A stretch of 64,000 nt of DNA from Devosia naphthalenivorans (GTDB lineage Bacteria > Pseudomonadota > Alphaproteobacteria > Rhizobiales > Devosiaceae): contig NZ_PYVW01000009.1 in the NCBI RefSeq assembly GCF_003056355.1, positions 99,441 through 163,440 on the forward strand, written 5' to 3'. Below, piece after piece: positions 44,777-53,607 of this stretch (within the stretch, counting starts at the first letter, position 1; every line of letters begins with the position of its first letter). Both the position numbers and the translations under genes were made by a program. Under the pieces are notes generated by a model, which worked only from the letters and a program-made list of their open reading frames with translations, ran no database searches and was not told where the DNA came from.

Positions 44777-45832
44777 TTACGACAGCCCCAGGATCTTCCG
44801 GTTTGCCGCCAGGTCGGTGCCGGCCGAGGCGAAATCGTCGAAGGCGTGTTCGGTGACGTGGATGATGTGGTTCTTGATGAACTCGGCGCCTTCGCGCGCG
44901 CCATCCTCGGGGTGCTTGATGGCGCATTCCCATTCGAGCACGGCCCAGCCGGCGAAGTCATATTGCGCCATCTTGGAGAAGATCGAGGCGAAATCGACCT
45001 GGCCGTCGCCCAGCGAGCGGAAGCGCCCTGCCCGGTTGATCCAGCTTTGATAACCCGAATAGACGCCCTGGCGGCCGGTGGGATTGAACTCGGCATCCTT
45101 GACGTGGAAGAGCTTGATGCGCTCGTGATAGATATCGATGAAATCGAGATAATCGAGCTGCTGCAACACCATGTGGCTTGGATCGTAGAGGATGTTGGCG
45201 CGCGGGTGGTTGTTCACGCGCTCGAGGAACATCTCGAAGGTGACGCCATCGAACAGGTCTTCACCCGGATGCAGTTCGTAACCGACATCGACGCCAGCTT
45301 CGTCAAAGGCGTTAAGGATCGGCGTCCAGCGGCGTGCCAACTCGTCAAAGGCTTCCTCGACCAGACCAGCCGGGCGCTGGGGGAATGGATAAAGGAACGG
45401 CCAGGCGAGTGCGCCGGAGAAGGTCGCGTGTTCGGTCAGGCCAAGGTTCTGCGAGGCTTTTGCGGCCCAATGCAGCTGCTGAACAGCCCATTCCTGACGG
45501 GCTTTTGGGTTGTTGTGCACGGAAGCTGGGGCGAAGCCATCCAGCATCGTGTCGTAGACAGGGTGAGCGGCGACAAGCTGGCCCTGCAGATGGGTTGAAA
45601 GCTCGGTGATTTCGAGCCCGTGCTTGGCAGCAGTGCCCTTCAACTCGTCGGTATAGGTCTTTGAGGTCGCGGCCTTTTCCAGATCGATGAAGCTGCCGAC
45701 CCAGGTGGGGATCTGTACGCCCTTGTAGCCGTAGTTGGCCGCCCAGCCGCAAATTGCGTCAAATGAATTGAAGGGGGCCTTGTCGCCGGCGAACTGAGCC
45801 AGGAAAATCCCTGGTCCCTTGATGGTGCGCAT
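44777..45832 (-). CDS. sugar phosphate isomerase/epimerase (TIM barrel)
   Basis: A 351-residue AP-endonuclease-2-type TIM barrel. Early YKGVQIPTW, middle ITELSTHLQGQ, then VDVGYELHPGEDLFDG with a metal-binding Glu/His pair, N-I-L-Y-D-P-S-H-M, IKLFHVKDAEFNPTGRQGVYSGYQSW and AVLEWECAIKHPEDGAREG. These Glu, Asp, His and Glu residues form the divalent metal site of the fold. It is likely one of the elimination/hydration enzymes in the cassette (see finding). Preceded by a 24-bp palindrome. Confidence 0.87.
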   Translation of the reverse strand: MRTIKGPGIFLAQFAGDKAPFNSFDAICGWAANYGYKGVQIPTWVGSFIDLEKAATSKTYTDELKGTAAKHGLEITELSTHLQGQLVAAHPVYDTMLDGFAPASVHNNPKARQEWAVQQLHWAAKASQNLGLTEHATFSGALAWPFLYPFPQRPAGLVEEAFDELARRWTPILNAFDEAGVDVGYELHPGEDLFDGVTFEMFLERVNNHPRANILYDPSHMVLQQLDYLDFIDIYHERIKLFHVKDAEFNPTGRQGVYSGYQSWINRAGRFRSLGDGQVDFASIFSKMAQYDFAGWAVLEWECAIKHPEDGAREGAEFIKNHIIHVTEHAFDDFASAGTDLAANRKILGLS

Positions 45833-45893
45833 AGATGCTGCTCCTCACTGCGGCTCCTGCCGAAGCGGAACCTGTCCTTGATCCTGGTATTGT

Positions 45894-45917
45894 TTGACAG
45901 GCCCATGGGCCTGTCAA
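45894..45917. repeat. 24-bp perfect palindrome
   Basis: TTGACAGGCCCA followed directly by its exact complement, in the gap between the upstream oxidoreductase and the isomerase gene of the sugar cassette. It can act as a hairpin near the oxidoreductase's 3' end or as an operator; the outer TTGACA could also be a -35 element. Confidence 0.7.
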
Positions 45918-45935
45918 CGAGCTCGGATAGATTGT

Positions 45936-47075
45936 CTACCTGAGCAAAGCCTGGGCGTCCTGCGGCGAAAGGGCCAGCGGGCGCTCGCAGGTGGTCGAGA
46001 GCGTCAGAACCTGACCGCTTTCGCCAGCCTTGAGCAGGCTCGTCATCACGTCCACGACGTGCAGGGCGACATCAAGCCCGCAACGCGCGCGGTAACCAGC
46101 GTCGATTGAGTGCATCATGTCGGCCAGACCAGCGGTGCGATAGTTGGCGCGCGGATTTGGCTTGTCGAGGTCCTGGTTGGCCTTGCCGAAGGGGTGGTCC
46201 CATGGAGTTACAGTGTGCCGTTCGCCCGAGAGATTGGCGGTGACGAGATCGCCGCCAAAGAAGTTCGGATCGGGCACGAAGATCGACCCATCGGTGCCGT
46301 AGAGCTCGATGTTATGGTGGCCATGGGCCGCCACGTCCCAGCTGGCGCCGATGGTGACGATGGCACCGGAGGCGAACTCGAGGACACCATGGATGGTGGT
46401 GGGGGTGCCGACCTTGACGAAGCTGCCCTTGTAGGGGCCTTCGGCGGTCACTTCGCGTTCCGTGCGCGCCATGTTGGTGAAGGCGGAAAGGCGCTTCACC
46501 GGACCGAGTAGGTGGATGAGCTCGGTGACATAATATGGGCCCAGATCAAGGATGGGACCGGCGCCGACCTGGAAGAAGAACTCCGGATTGGGATGCCAAT
46601 GTTCCATGCCGCGGCTCATCACGTGCGTAGTGCCGCTCATGATCTTGCCGAGTTCACCGCTATCGATAATCTGACGCGCCTGCTGATGGGCACCGCCGAG
46701 GAAGGTGTCAGGGGCGCTGCCGACGCGCAGACCACGATCGTCAGCGGCCTTCTTGAGGGCCATGCCCTCTTCGAGGGACAGCACAAACGGCTTCTCGGAA
46801 TAGGCGTGCTTGCCGGCCGAGATGATGTCCATCGACACCGAGTAGTGCGTAGCCGGAATCGTCAGATTGACGATCACGTCCAGTTCGCTGTTCTTGAGCA
46901 ACTCGTCAGGAGTCTGAGCCTTGACGCCATATTCGTCGGCGCGCTTCTTGGCGGCTTCTGGAATGATGTCTGCGACGGCGCGCACTTCGAGGCCCTTGAA
47001 CAGCGGAGCAAGCCGCAGATAGGCGCCCGAAATATTGCCGGCACCCATGATGCCGACGCCAAATGTCTTGGTCAT
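45936..47075 (-). CDS. Gfo/Idh/MocA oxidoreductase (second of the cassette)
   Basis: A 379-residue Gfo/Idh/MocA-type enzyme. GIMGAGNISGAYLRLAPLF is the Rossmann loop, TIPATHYSVSMDIISAGKHAYSEKP carries the E-K-P pair, and GAGPILDLGPYYVTELIHLLG supplies the catalytic D-x-x-x-Y-type segment. It differs from the enzyme at 43499 in this last motif (P-Y-Y-V-T in place of T-H-A-Y-N), so the two probably act at different steps. It starts six bases before the stop of its neighbour's gene at 47082. Confidence 0.87.
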   Translation of the reverse strand: MTKTFGVGIMGAGNISGAYLRLAPLFKGLEVRAVADIIPEAAKKRADEYGVKAQTPDELLKNSELDVIVNLTIPATHYSVSMDIISAGKHAYSEKPFVLSLEEGMALKKAADDRGLRVGSAPDTFLGGAHQQARQIIDSGELGKIMSGTTHVMSRGMEHWHPNPEFFFQVGAGPILDLGPYYVTELIHLLGPVKRLSAFTNMARTEREVTAEGPYKGSFVKVGTPTTIHGVLEFASGAIVTIGASWDVAAHGHHNIELYGTDGSIFVPDPNFFGGDLVTANLSGERHTVTPWDHPFGKANQDLDKPNPRANYRTAGLADMMHSIDAGYRARCGLDVALHVVDVMTSLLKAGESGQVLTLSTTCERPLALSPQDAQALLR

Positions 47076-47081
47076 TTGATA

Positions 47082-47831
47082 TTACTTCCAGTTCTTGGCG
47101 GCAGCGATCGAACGCGTGGCGAAGCGCACTGCGTCGGATGGCTTGTCGTGTTCGGCAACGAAATACTGCGCCTTGGTCTTGGACTGAACCTTGGTGATCA
47201 GGTCATCCCAGTTGAGAGTGCCCTGCCCCACGTCAGCCCAGCCGTCTTCATCGGTGGCTTCGCCAGCGGGCGCGATGTCCTTGACGTGAACAGCGGTGAT
47301 GCGGTCGCCGTACTTGTCGAACCAGGCGATCGGGTCGGCATTGCCGCGAGCAATCCAGGCCACGTCGGCTTCCCATTCGATGCTGGGAGCGGTTTCGAGA
47401 ATGATCTCCATGGGCGTACGGCCCGAGGTGGTCGCCTTGAACTCGAAATCGTGGTTGTGCCAGCCGAAGCCGTAGCCTTCCTTGGTGTAGGTTTCGCCGG
47501 CCTTGGCCAGCATCTCGGCAAGCTCAAGCCACTTGGACTCGTCTTCGCTGCGGCCTTCAGGGCCGATGTGGGGGCAATAGATGCGCTTGATGCCGAGAGT
47601 TTCAGCGGTCTTCAGCGTGGTTTCCACGTCCTGCACCTGGGCGGGGCCGAAATGGCCAGTGGGCATGGTAAGGCCATTCTTCTTGAGCTCAGCGGCAAGA
47701 CCGGTGGCGTCGGCATAGAGCCCGCCGTAACCTTCGACCTGCGTGTAGCCAAGCTCGCCGAGCTTGGCGAGGAAGTCCGGGAGCGATGGGACGTTGCGGG
47801 CGCTGTAAAGCTGGAATGACAGTTCAGTCAT
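47082..47831 (-). CDS. sugar phosphate isomerase/epimerase, short (TIM barrel)
   Basis: A 249-residue AP-endonuclease-2-type TIM barrel, about 100 residues shorter than the one at 44777. It reads ELSFQLYSARNVPSLPDFLAKLGELGYTQVEGYG in pieces, then KRIYCPHIGPEG, YGFGWHNHDFEF with metal histidines, EWEADVAWIARGNADP, VHVKDIAPAG and AQYFVAEHDKPSD. The E/H/D/E metal ligands are visible. It is likely the hydratase or isomerase step of the cassette, upstream of the second oxidoreductase. Confidence 0.88.
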   Translation of the reverse strand: MTELSFQLYSARNVPSLPDFLAKLGELGYTQVEGYGGLYADATGLAAELKKNGLTMPTGHFGPAQVQDVETTLKTAETLGIKRIYCPHIGPEGRSEDESKWLELAEMLAKAGETYTKEGYGFGWHNHDFEFKATTSGRTPMEIILETAPSIEWEADVAWIARGNADPIAWFDKYGDRITAVHVKDIAPAGEATDEDGWADVGQGTLNWDDLITKVQSKTKAQYFVAEHDKPSDAVRFATRSIAAAKNWK

Positions 47832-47936
47832 TGTGGCCTCTTTCGTAGAGTGTGCAAGGGCATCGGGTGATGCCGCTTATGGATTGATGTGTCAGATGCC
47901 GCGCGCAGCCCGGCCGGTTGACAATGGAGGGACGCT

Positions 47937-47965
47937 ACAGGCGCAGGGTGCCGCACGGCGCCTGT
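47937..47965 (-). terminator. hairpin after the ABC ATPase gene
   Basis: ACAGGCGC and GCGCCTGT arms with a 13-base loop between the ABC ATPase stop and the isomerase start. No T-run, so it is terminator- or stabiliser-like. Confidence 0.5.
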
Positions 47966-47977
47966 AACGATTTGATG

Positions 47978-49060
47978 CTAGAGCCGGTTGGTGGTTTCGG
48001 CGTTGAAGATCGAGCCACGCGCGGGGTCGAAGCCGACCCGGACTTTTTGGCCAGTCGAGATCACCACGTCGCTATCGCAGCGGAACGTCACCGGCTTGCC
48101 GGCGATCTTGGTCCACGCCAGTGTGTCGGAACCCATCGGCTCGACGATTTCAATCTCGACGTCGGTGGAATAGGGCATGCTGGCCGCTTCCTCGCCCATC
48201 ACAATGTGCTCGGGGCGTACGCCCAGAACGGCCTTGGCGGACCCTGTCGCCGGGGCGGTGAAGGCGTAATTGCCAACCGGGATGACGGTGCCGTCGTCCG
48301 TCGTGAAGGTGGTGCCGTTGAGGGTGCCTTCCAGCATGTTCATCTGCGGCGAGCCGATGAAGCCCGCAACATAGAGATTGACCGGCTTGTTGTAGATCGT
48401 GTGCGGATCGGCAAGCTGCTGGATGATGCCATTCTTCATGACGGCGATACGATCAGCGAGGGTAAGCGCTTCGATCTGATCGTGCGTCACGTAGATCATG
48501 GTGTTCTTGAGCCGCTGATGCAGCCGCTTGATCTCGACGCGCAGATCGGAGCGCAGCTTGGCATCCAGGTTCGACAGAGGCTCGTCGAACAGGAACACGT
48601 CCACGTCGCGGACCAGGGCACGGCCGATGGCGACGCGCTGGCGCTGCCCGCCGGAGAGGTTGGCAGGCTTGCGCTGCAGGAAAGGTTCGAGCTGCAGAAT
48701 CTCGGCGGCGCGCTTGACGCGCTTGTTGATCTCGTCCTTGGGCATGCCCGCGACACGAAGACCGAAGGAGAGGTTCCGCTCCACGGTCATCTGCGGGTAG
48801 AGCGCATAGGACTGGAACACCATGCCGATGCCACGGTCCTTGGGCTCGGCCCAGGTAACGTTCTTGCCGCCGATGAAAATCTGACCGCCGGAGACGTCGA
48901 GCAGGCCGGCGATGCAGTTCAACAGGGTGGACTTGCCACAACCGGAAGGTCCGAGCAGCACGATGAACTCGCCCTGCCCCACTTCGAGATCGAGATGCTG
49001 CAAGACCGGAACGCTGCCGAAGTTGAGCGAGACATCCTTGATGGAAACACTGCTTTGCAT
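47978..49060 (-). CDS. sugar ABC transporter ATPase (UgpC/MalK type)
   Basis: A 360-residue CUT1-type ABC ATPase. Walker A GPSGCGKST, Q-loop VFQSYALYPQMTV, signature [15 protein letters not shown], Walker B FLFDEPLSNLDAKLR and the switch YVTHDQIEAL are followed by the C-terminal TOBE/MalK regulatory domain from about 240 on, with LGVRPEHIV. It energises the MalF/MalG-type permeases encoded just upstream. It starts five bases after the permease gene. Confidence 0.93.
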   Translation of the reverse strand: MQSSVSIKDVSLNFGSVPVLQHLDLEVGQGEFIVLLGPSGCGKSTLLNCIAGLLDVSGGQIFIGGKNVTWAEPKDRGIGMVFQSYALYPQMTVERNLSFGLRVAGMPKDEINKRVKRAAEILQLEPFLQRKPANLSGGQRQRVAIGRALVRDVDVFLFDEPLSNLDAKLRSDLRVEIKRLHQRLKNTMIYVTHDQIEALTLADRIAVMKNGIIQQLADPHTIYNKPVNLYVAGFIGSPQMNMLEGTLNGTTFTTDDGTVIPVGNYAFTAPATGSAKAVLGVRPEHIVMGEEAASMPYSTDVEIEIVEPMGSDTLAWTKIAGKPVTFRCDSDVVISTGQKVRVGFDPARGSIFNAETTNRL

Positions 49061-49064
49061 GGTT

Positions 49065-49967
49065 TTAACCCTTCACCGCGCCAGCGGCGATGCCGCGCAC
49101 GAACCATTTGCCCGAGACGAAATAGACGAGCAGCGGAACAGCTGCAGTCAGGATCGTGGCGGCCATGTTGACGTTGTATTCCCGCACGCCTTGCGTGGAG
49201 TTGACGATGTTGTTGAGTTGCACCGTCATCGGATAATTCTGGGTGCCGGCGAAGACCACGCCGAACAGGAAGTCGTTCCAGATGCCGGTGACCTGCAGGA
49301 TGATGGCCACGGCGAAGATCGGCAGCGACATCGGCACCATGATCTGGATGAAGATGCGCCAGAAGCCAGCACCATCGACACGGGCAGCCTTGAACAGTTC
49401 CTGCGGCAGCGACGCAAAATAGTTGCGGAACAGCAGCACCAGGATCGGCATGCCGAACACCGTATGCACCAGAATCACGGCCCAGAGCGTGCCGAAGATC
49501 TTGAGCTGCGCTGTTATCATCACCATGGGATAGAGCATCACCTGATAGGGGATGAACGAGCCCAGCAGCAGGCAGGTGAAGAAGAACTCCGACCCCTTAA
49601 AGCGCCAGTTGACCAGGGCGTAGCCGCTGACCGCAGCAACCAGCACCGAAATGATGGTGGACGGAACGGTGATCTTCACCGAGTTCCAGAAGCCGGGCGC
49701 AAGCCCCTCACAGGTGAGGCCGGTACAGGCGCTGGTCCAGGCTTTCACCCACGGTTCGATCGTGATGATCTCGAGCGGCGGCGCGAAGATGTTGCCGACG
49801 CGGATTTCAGGCAGGCCCTTCAGCGATGTGGTGATCATCACATAGAGGGGCAGCAGATAGTACATGGCGGCAACGATGATGATGCCGTAGATGACGATGC
49901 GCTTGGGGTTGAAACCCTTGCTTGGACGCGGCCCGGAGGGCTCGTCGACCGCAGTGATATTGGTCAT
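49065..49967 (-). CDS. carbohydrate ABC transporter permease (MalG type)
   Basis: A 300-residue CUT1 permease with six hydrophobic helices and the EAA loop PQELFKAARVDGAGFWRIFIQIMVPMS. The N-terminus is cytoplasmic and Pro/Lys-rich. It forms the channel with the MalF-type protein from the gene ten bases upstream. Confidence 0.92.
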   Translation of the reverse strand: MTNITAVDEPSGPRPSKGFNPKRIVIYGIIIVAAMYYLLPLYVMITTSLKGLPEIRVGNIFAPPLEIITIEPWVKAWTSACTGLTCEGLAPGFWNSVKITVPSTIISVLVAAVSGYALVNWRFKGSEFFFTCLLLGSFIPYQVMLYPMVMITAQLKIFGTLWAVILVHTVFGMPILVLLFRNYFASLPQELFKAARVDGAGFWRIFIQIMVPMSLPIFAVAIILQVTGIWNDFLFGVVFAGTQNYPMTVQLNNIVNSTQGVREYNVNMAATILTAAVPLLVYFVSGKWFVRGIAAGAVKG

Positions 49968-49976
49968 AAGATCCTC

Positions 49977-50921
49977 CTAACGAGCCTTCTTGGGGCCGAA
50001 TTCGATCATGATCCACGGGATCAGGATGACGAATACCGCAACGAGCATGATGGTGGAGGCAGCCAGGGCCTGCCCCAGATTGCCCGCCGTGAACATGTAG
50101 TTGATGACGTATTTGGCCGGCACTTCCGAGGACAGGCCGGGCCCGCCATTGGTGAGCGCCACCACCAGATCATAGGTACGCACGATGCCGGAGCCCACGA
50201 TGACCAGGGTGGTCACGATAACGCCGCGCATCATGGGGAGCACGATCTGCAGATAGGTGCGCCAAGCGGGAATGCCGTCGACGCGGGCCGCCTTCCAGAT
50301 TTCACCGTCGATGCTGCGCAAACCCGCGAGCATCAAAACCATGACGAAACCCGTACCGTGCCAAGTGCCCGCGATCAGCAGGGCATAGAGCACCATGTCC
50401 GTATTGGTGATCCAATCGAAGGTGAAGCTGGTCCAGCCAAGACCGCGGATCGTGGATTGCAGGCCCAATGTCGGGTTCATGATCCACTGCCACACCAGAC
50501 CGGTCACGATGCCGGAAAGGGCGAATGGATACAGGAAAATGGTGCGGAAGCCGTCTTCGAAGCGGAGCTTCTGGTCCATCAGCACTGCAAGCAGGAAGCC
50601 GACAACCATGGTGAAGACGAGCGAGAAAATACCGTAGGTGAGAAGGTTCGTGGCCGAAATCTTCCAGCGCCGTGCCGAGAACAGACGCTCATACTGAGCC
50701 CAGCCCACGAAATCGCCGTTCGGCAGCGAACGGGAATCGGTAAACGAGAACCAGACGCTCCACAGCGTACAGCCGATGAAAACGATCAGGACAATCGCCA
50801 CCATGGGCGAGGCGGCGATCTTGGCCGTAATGTTCCTGACGAATATATTGTACAGCAGACCAGGTGGCTTATCTGCTTCCACCGGCCGACCCATAGCGCC
50901 GGAGCGCCCAATGTCGGTCAT
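49977..50921 (-). CDS. sugar ABC transporter permease (MalF type)
   Basis: A 314-residue CUT1 permease. Its EAA loop is DGEIWKAARVDGIPAWRTYLQIVLPMMRG. Typical early segments are FIGCTLWSVWFSFTDSRSLPNGDFVGWAQYERLF in pieces and RTIFLYPFALSGIVTGLVWQWIMNP. It is the first permease after the binding protein in the operon. Confidence 0.92.
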   Translation of the reverse strand: MTDIGRSGAMGRPVEADKPPGLLYNIFVRNITAKIAASPMVAIVLIVFIGCTLWSVWFSFTDSRSLPNGDFVGWAQYERLFSARRWKISATNLLTYGIFSLVFTMVVGFLLAVLMDQKLRFEDGFRTIFLYPFALSGIVTGLVWQWIMNPTLGLQSTIRGLGWTSFTFDWITNTDMVLYALLIAGTWHGTGFVMVLMLAGLRSIDGEIWKAARVDGIPAWRTYLQIVLPMMRGVIVTTLVIVGSGIVRTYDLVVALTNGGPGLSSEVPAKYVINYMFTAGNLGQALAASTIMLVAVFVILIPWIMIEFGPKKAR

Positions 50922-50948
50922 TGCACTTCCTTTGAAGAATAAGTGCGC

Positions 50949-50977
50949 CGGGCAAGCCCGGGATGGATGCTTGCCCG
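50949..50977 (-). terminator. hairpin after the sugar binding-protein gene
   Basis: A perfect 9-bp stem (CGGGCAAGC and GCTTGCCCG) with an 11-base loop in the gap between the binding-protein and MalF genes. It most likely caps the abundant binding-protein message. Confidence 0.6.
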
Positions 50978-51029
50978 AAACGCTATTTGGAGGTCACCAA
51001 TGGCGACCCCCATTTTTCAGCCTGAAAGC

Positions 51030-52274
51030 TTAGTCGGCCTGTTCGATGATCGAAGCGTATTCTTCGATGTAGTCATCGACCGAGAAGCTCTTGTCGGCGA
51101 AGAATTCCTGATTGAGGTCGTCCAGCTGCTGCTGGGTGTCGCTCGAGTTCAGGGTTTCGCCCGATGGCAGCAGGCCTTCCGGGCTTTCCAGAATGGTGAT
51201 TGCCTTCTTCATGCAATCGTTGGCCGTGGACAGGTCGATGTCCGTACGGATCGGCATGGAGCCCTTCTTCAGGTTGAACGCAACCTGGGCTTCCTTGCTG
51301 ACCAGCAGCTTGGCGAGAGCGGTCTGGGCATCGATCACGTCCTGCGCGGTGCCTTCTGGCAGCACGGGGAAGTAGAACGCGTCGCCGCCGCCTTCGATGC
51401 GGTTGGTCAGTCCCAGGCCTGGCAGGCAGTCATATTCGACGCCTGGGGTTGCACCGGCAACCGCGAACTCACCCTGGATCCAGTCGCCGTGGATGTTGCC
51501 GGCGGCTTCGCCAGCAAGGAGCTGGTTGGCCACGTCGCCGAACTGCGGCACGACTTCGGCCGGATCGACAACATCGCGCAGGGCGGCCCAAGCTTCGGCA
51601 ACCTTGCGGAATTCGGGGCTGCGGACAGCCTCGGCATCGTGATCCTGGTTGACCTTCATGTAGAGATCGGGACCGCCGACGTCGGCCAGCAGAACGCCCG
51701 GGATGCCGTTCAGAGCCCAGCCAGCGGCCAGACCGAAGGGAACCACGCCAGCTTCGCGCAGAGCCGGCCAGGAGGCTACGTATTCATTCCAATCCTTTGG
51801 AACGGCAGTGCCGGCCTTCTCGTACGCTGCAGTCGACAGCCAGAGCCAGTGCCAGGAGTGGATGTTGACGGGAACGCAATAGATCTTGCCGTCATAGGTG
51901 CAAGCGTCAAACAGGCCTGGATCGGCGTAGAAATCCTTCCAGCCCTCTTCGTCTGCGATGGGGGTCAGATCGCGGATCAAGCCAGCCTCGATGAGCCCTT
52001 CCGCGTCGCGACCGGTGTTCATCTGGGTGGCGCCCATCGGATCGCCGCCGAGAATACGGCTGATGATGACGGGGTTCGCACCGGTGCCGGAACCTGCAAG
52101 GGCGCTATCGACCCAAGTGTTGCCGGTTTCGTTGAACAGACGCGCGAACTCGGCCACAGCGGCCGATTCACCGCCCGAAGTCCACCAGTGGGTGACTTCG
52201 AGGTCTGCTGCCATTGCAGCGGTAGAGCCCATCATGGCAGCGGCCATCGCGGCCACTACGGTAAACTTTTTCAT
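51030..52274 (-). CDS. sugar ABC transporter binding protein
   Basis: A 414-residue CUT1 extracellular binding protein. The ATG at 52274 (MKKFTVVAAMAAAMMG) gives a normal signal peptide ending A-M-A and has GGGAGGAC eight bases upstream; a start 15 bases earlier is less good. LEVTHWWTSGGESAAVAEFARLF opens the fold, and CVPVNIHSWHWLWL gives the sugar-stacking aromatic pair. It is the first gene of the sugar operon, divergent from the LacI regulator. Confidence 0.93.
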   Translation of the reverse strand: MKKFTVVAAMAAAMMGSTAAMAADLEVTHWWTSGGESAAVAEFARLFNETGNTWVDSALAGSGTGANPVIISRILGGDPMGATQMNTGRDAEGLIEAGLIRDLTPIADEEGWKDFYADPGLFDACTYDGKIYCVPVNIHSWHWLWLSTAAYEKAGTAVPKDWNEYVASWPALREAGVVPFGLAAGWALNGIPGVLLADVGGPDLYMKVNQDHDAEAVRSPEFRKVAEAWAALRDVVDPAEVVPQFGDVANQLLAGEAAGNIHGDWIQGEFAVAGATPGVEYDCLPGLGLTNRIEGGGDAFYFPVLPEGTAQDVIDAQTALAKLLVSKEAQVAFNLKKGSMPIRTDIDLSTANDCMKKAITILESPEGLLPSGETLNSSDTQQQLDDLNQEFFADKSFSVDDYIEEYASIIEQAD

Positions 52275-52369
52275 TAAATGTCCTCCCAACGATCACTTGG
52301 AGCGAGGTGCTCCCGCGAAGCGGCCAGCCGCAAGGTTGTCTTCTGATGAAACATCCCGAGCTGACTGCA

Positions 52370-52383
52370 TGTAATCGATTGCA
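52370..52383. promoter_or_regulatory. LacI-type operator O1
   Basis: A near-perfect 14-bp palindrome, TGTAATCGATTGCA, with the central CG of LacI-family operators. It lies in the gap between the divergent sugar operon and the LacI gene, 35 bp (about three helical turns) from a second copy. Confidence 0.8.
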
Positions 52384-52404
52384 AGACGATCGTCTGAAAA
52401 TCTA

Positions 52405-52418
52405 TGCAATCGATTTCA
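52405..52418. promoter_or_regulatory. LacI-type operator O2
   Basis: TGCAATCGATTTCA, a second near-perfect copy of the same motif (TGYAATCGATTKCA shared). Two half-identical palindromes at helical spacing between divergent genes make a regulator-binding pair very likely. Confidence 0.8.
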
Positions 52419-52495
52419 TTAGTTTCACCTAGCTCTTGCCGGGCTGTCAAGATCGATTTAGACAGAAGTGTCGCTGACAGTGGAAGGGGACGCTG

Positions 52496-53536
52496 TTGGA
52501 TCATGAACTGAGCGAAAAAGCGCCAACGATTCAAGACGTTGCACGGATAGCGAAAGTGTCCACAGCCACCGTTAGCCGGGCCTTGTCACGGCCGGAACGA
52601 GTTACGGAGGCGACCCGCGAGCGGGTATCGGAAGCTGTTCGGGTGACCGGTTATACGCTGAACCAGTCGGCGCGTTCACTGCGGTTGCAGAGCGCGAGAA
52701 CCATCCTTGTGGCCCTGCCCGACATCGGCAATCCGTTCTTTTCAACCATACTGGACGCTATCGAGCGAGAGGCCGCCCGACGCGGCTATGGGGTTCTGGT
52801 TGCCAACCGGTTTGCCCGCGGAGACACGGATCCGCTGCGGGACTATTTTCTGTCGAATCGCGCCGATGGATTGCTGCTGCTCGATGGATCGATCGATCGC
52901 GCGCAGTTGGAGGCCCTCACCCGTGCGCCGACCAGCCTGCCCCTGATCGTCGCATGCGAAGCGATTGCCGACGCTCCGTTCCACACCGTCAGGACGGACA
53001 ATGCCTATGCCGCAGAACAGGCGACACGGCATTTACTGCGCCTTGGTCATAGTAGAATCGGTCACATCAAAGGACCCGCCGGAAACGTGCTCACCGCAGA
53101 ACGCGAAGCCGGATTCCTTGCAGCATTGTGTTCCGCGGGGGCCGAAATCCGTGCCGAGTGGGTCCTCCATGGAGGTTTCAGCATGGATGACGGGGCGCGC
53201 GCTGCGCGCACAATGCTCGATCTTCAGGAGCGGCCCACCGCCATTTTCGCGACCAATGACGAAGCCGCTATCGGCTTCATCTCGGAGATTGCCAGATCAG
53301 GGCTAATTTGTCCCCGCGACATGTCAGTCATCGGGTTTGATGATTTGGGCATTGCCGAGCACTTCCTGCCGCCGCTCACGACCATGCGGCAACCGCGCGA
53401 GGCACTGGGCCGGTTGGCGGCGGAAGCTCTGATCGACCTGATCGAAGGAGCGCCGGGAAAACGCGTCCCGAGGCAGTTCGTGCTAAGCTCCCAGCTCATC
53501 GTTCGGGGCAGCACGGCCCCTCCCCGACCGCGGTGA
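52496..53536 (+). CDS. LacI-family regulator of the sugar cassette
   Basis: A 346-residue LacI/GalR regulator. HTH (TIQDVARIAKVSTATVSRALSRPERV) at about 11-36, hinge helix with NQSARSLRLQSAR at about 61-73, and the late GFDDLGIAEHFLPPLTTMRQPREALG. The start is a TTG at 52496 after GGGGA; no better ATG precedes the HTH. It probably represses the ABC/enzyme genes by binding the two operators next to it, released by the imported sugar or its oxidised form. Confidence 0.9.
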   Translation: MDHELSEKAPTIQDVARIAKVSTATVSRALSRPERVTEATRERVSEAVRVTGYTLNQSARSLRLQSARTILVALPDIGNPFFSTILDAIEREAARRGYGVLVANRFARGDTDPLRDYFLSNRADGLLLLDGSIDRAQLEALTRAPTSLPLIVACEAIADAPFHTVRTDNAYAAEQATRHLLRLGHSRIGHIKGPAGNVLTAEREAGFLAALCSAGAEIRAEWVLHGGFSMDDGARAARTMLDLQERPTAIFATNDEAAIGFISEIARSGLICPRDMSVIGFDDLGIAEHFLPPLTTMRQPREALGRLAAEALIDLIEGAPGKRVPRQFVLSSQLIVRGSTAPPRPR

Positions 53537-53607
53537 ACATGCACAACAGATGTCAATAAGGCGGTTCCCTTCGCCGCAAAATGCGCTACATGAAACATGC
53601 CTGCGCT

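Noticed and set aside
46512..47819. 435-codon open frame antisense to the oxidoreductase/isomerase pair
   Set aside because: Shadow of two well-supported genes on the other strand.
48912..50942. 676-codon open frame antisense to the ATPase/permease genes
   Set aside because: It spans the reverse of three well-supported genes, is full of Asp/His/Arg runs without domain marks, and is a typical high-GC shadow.
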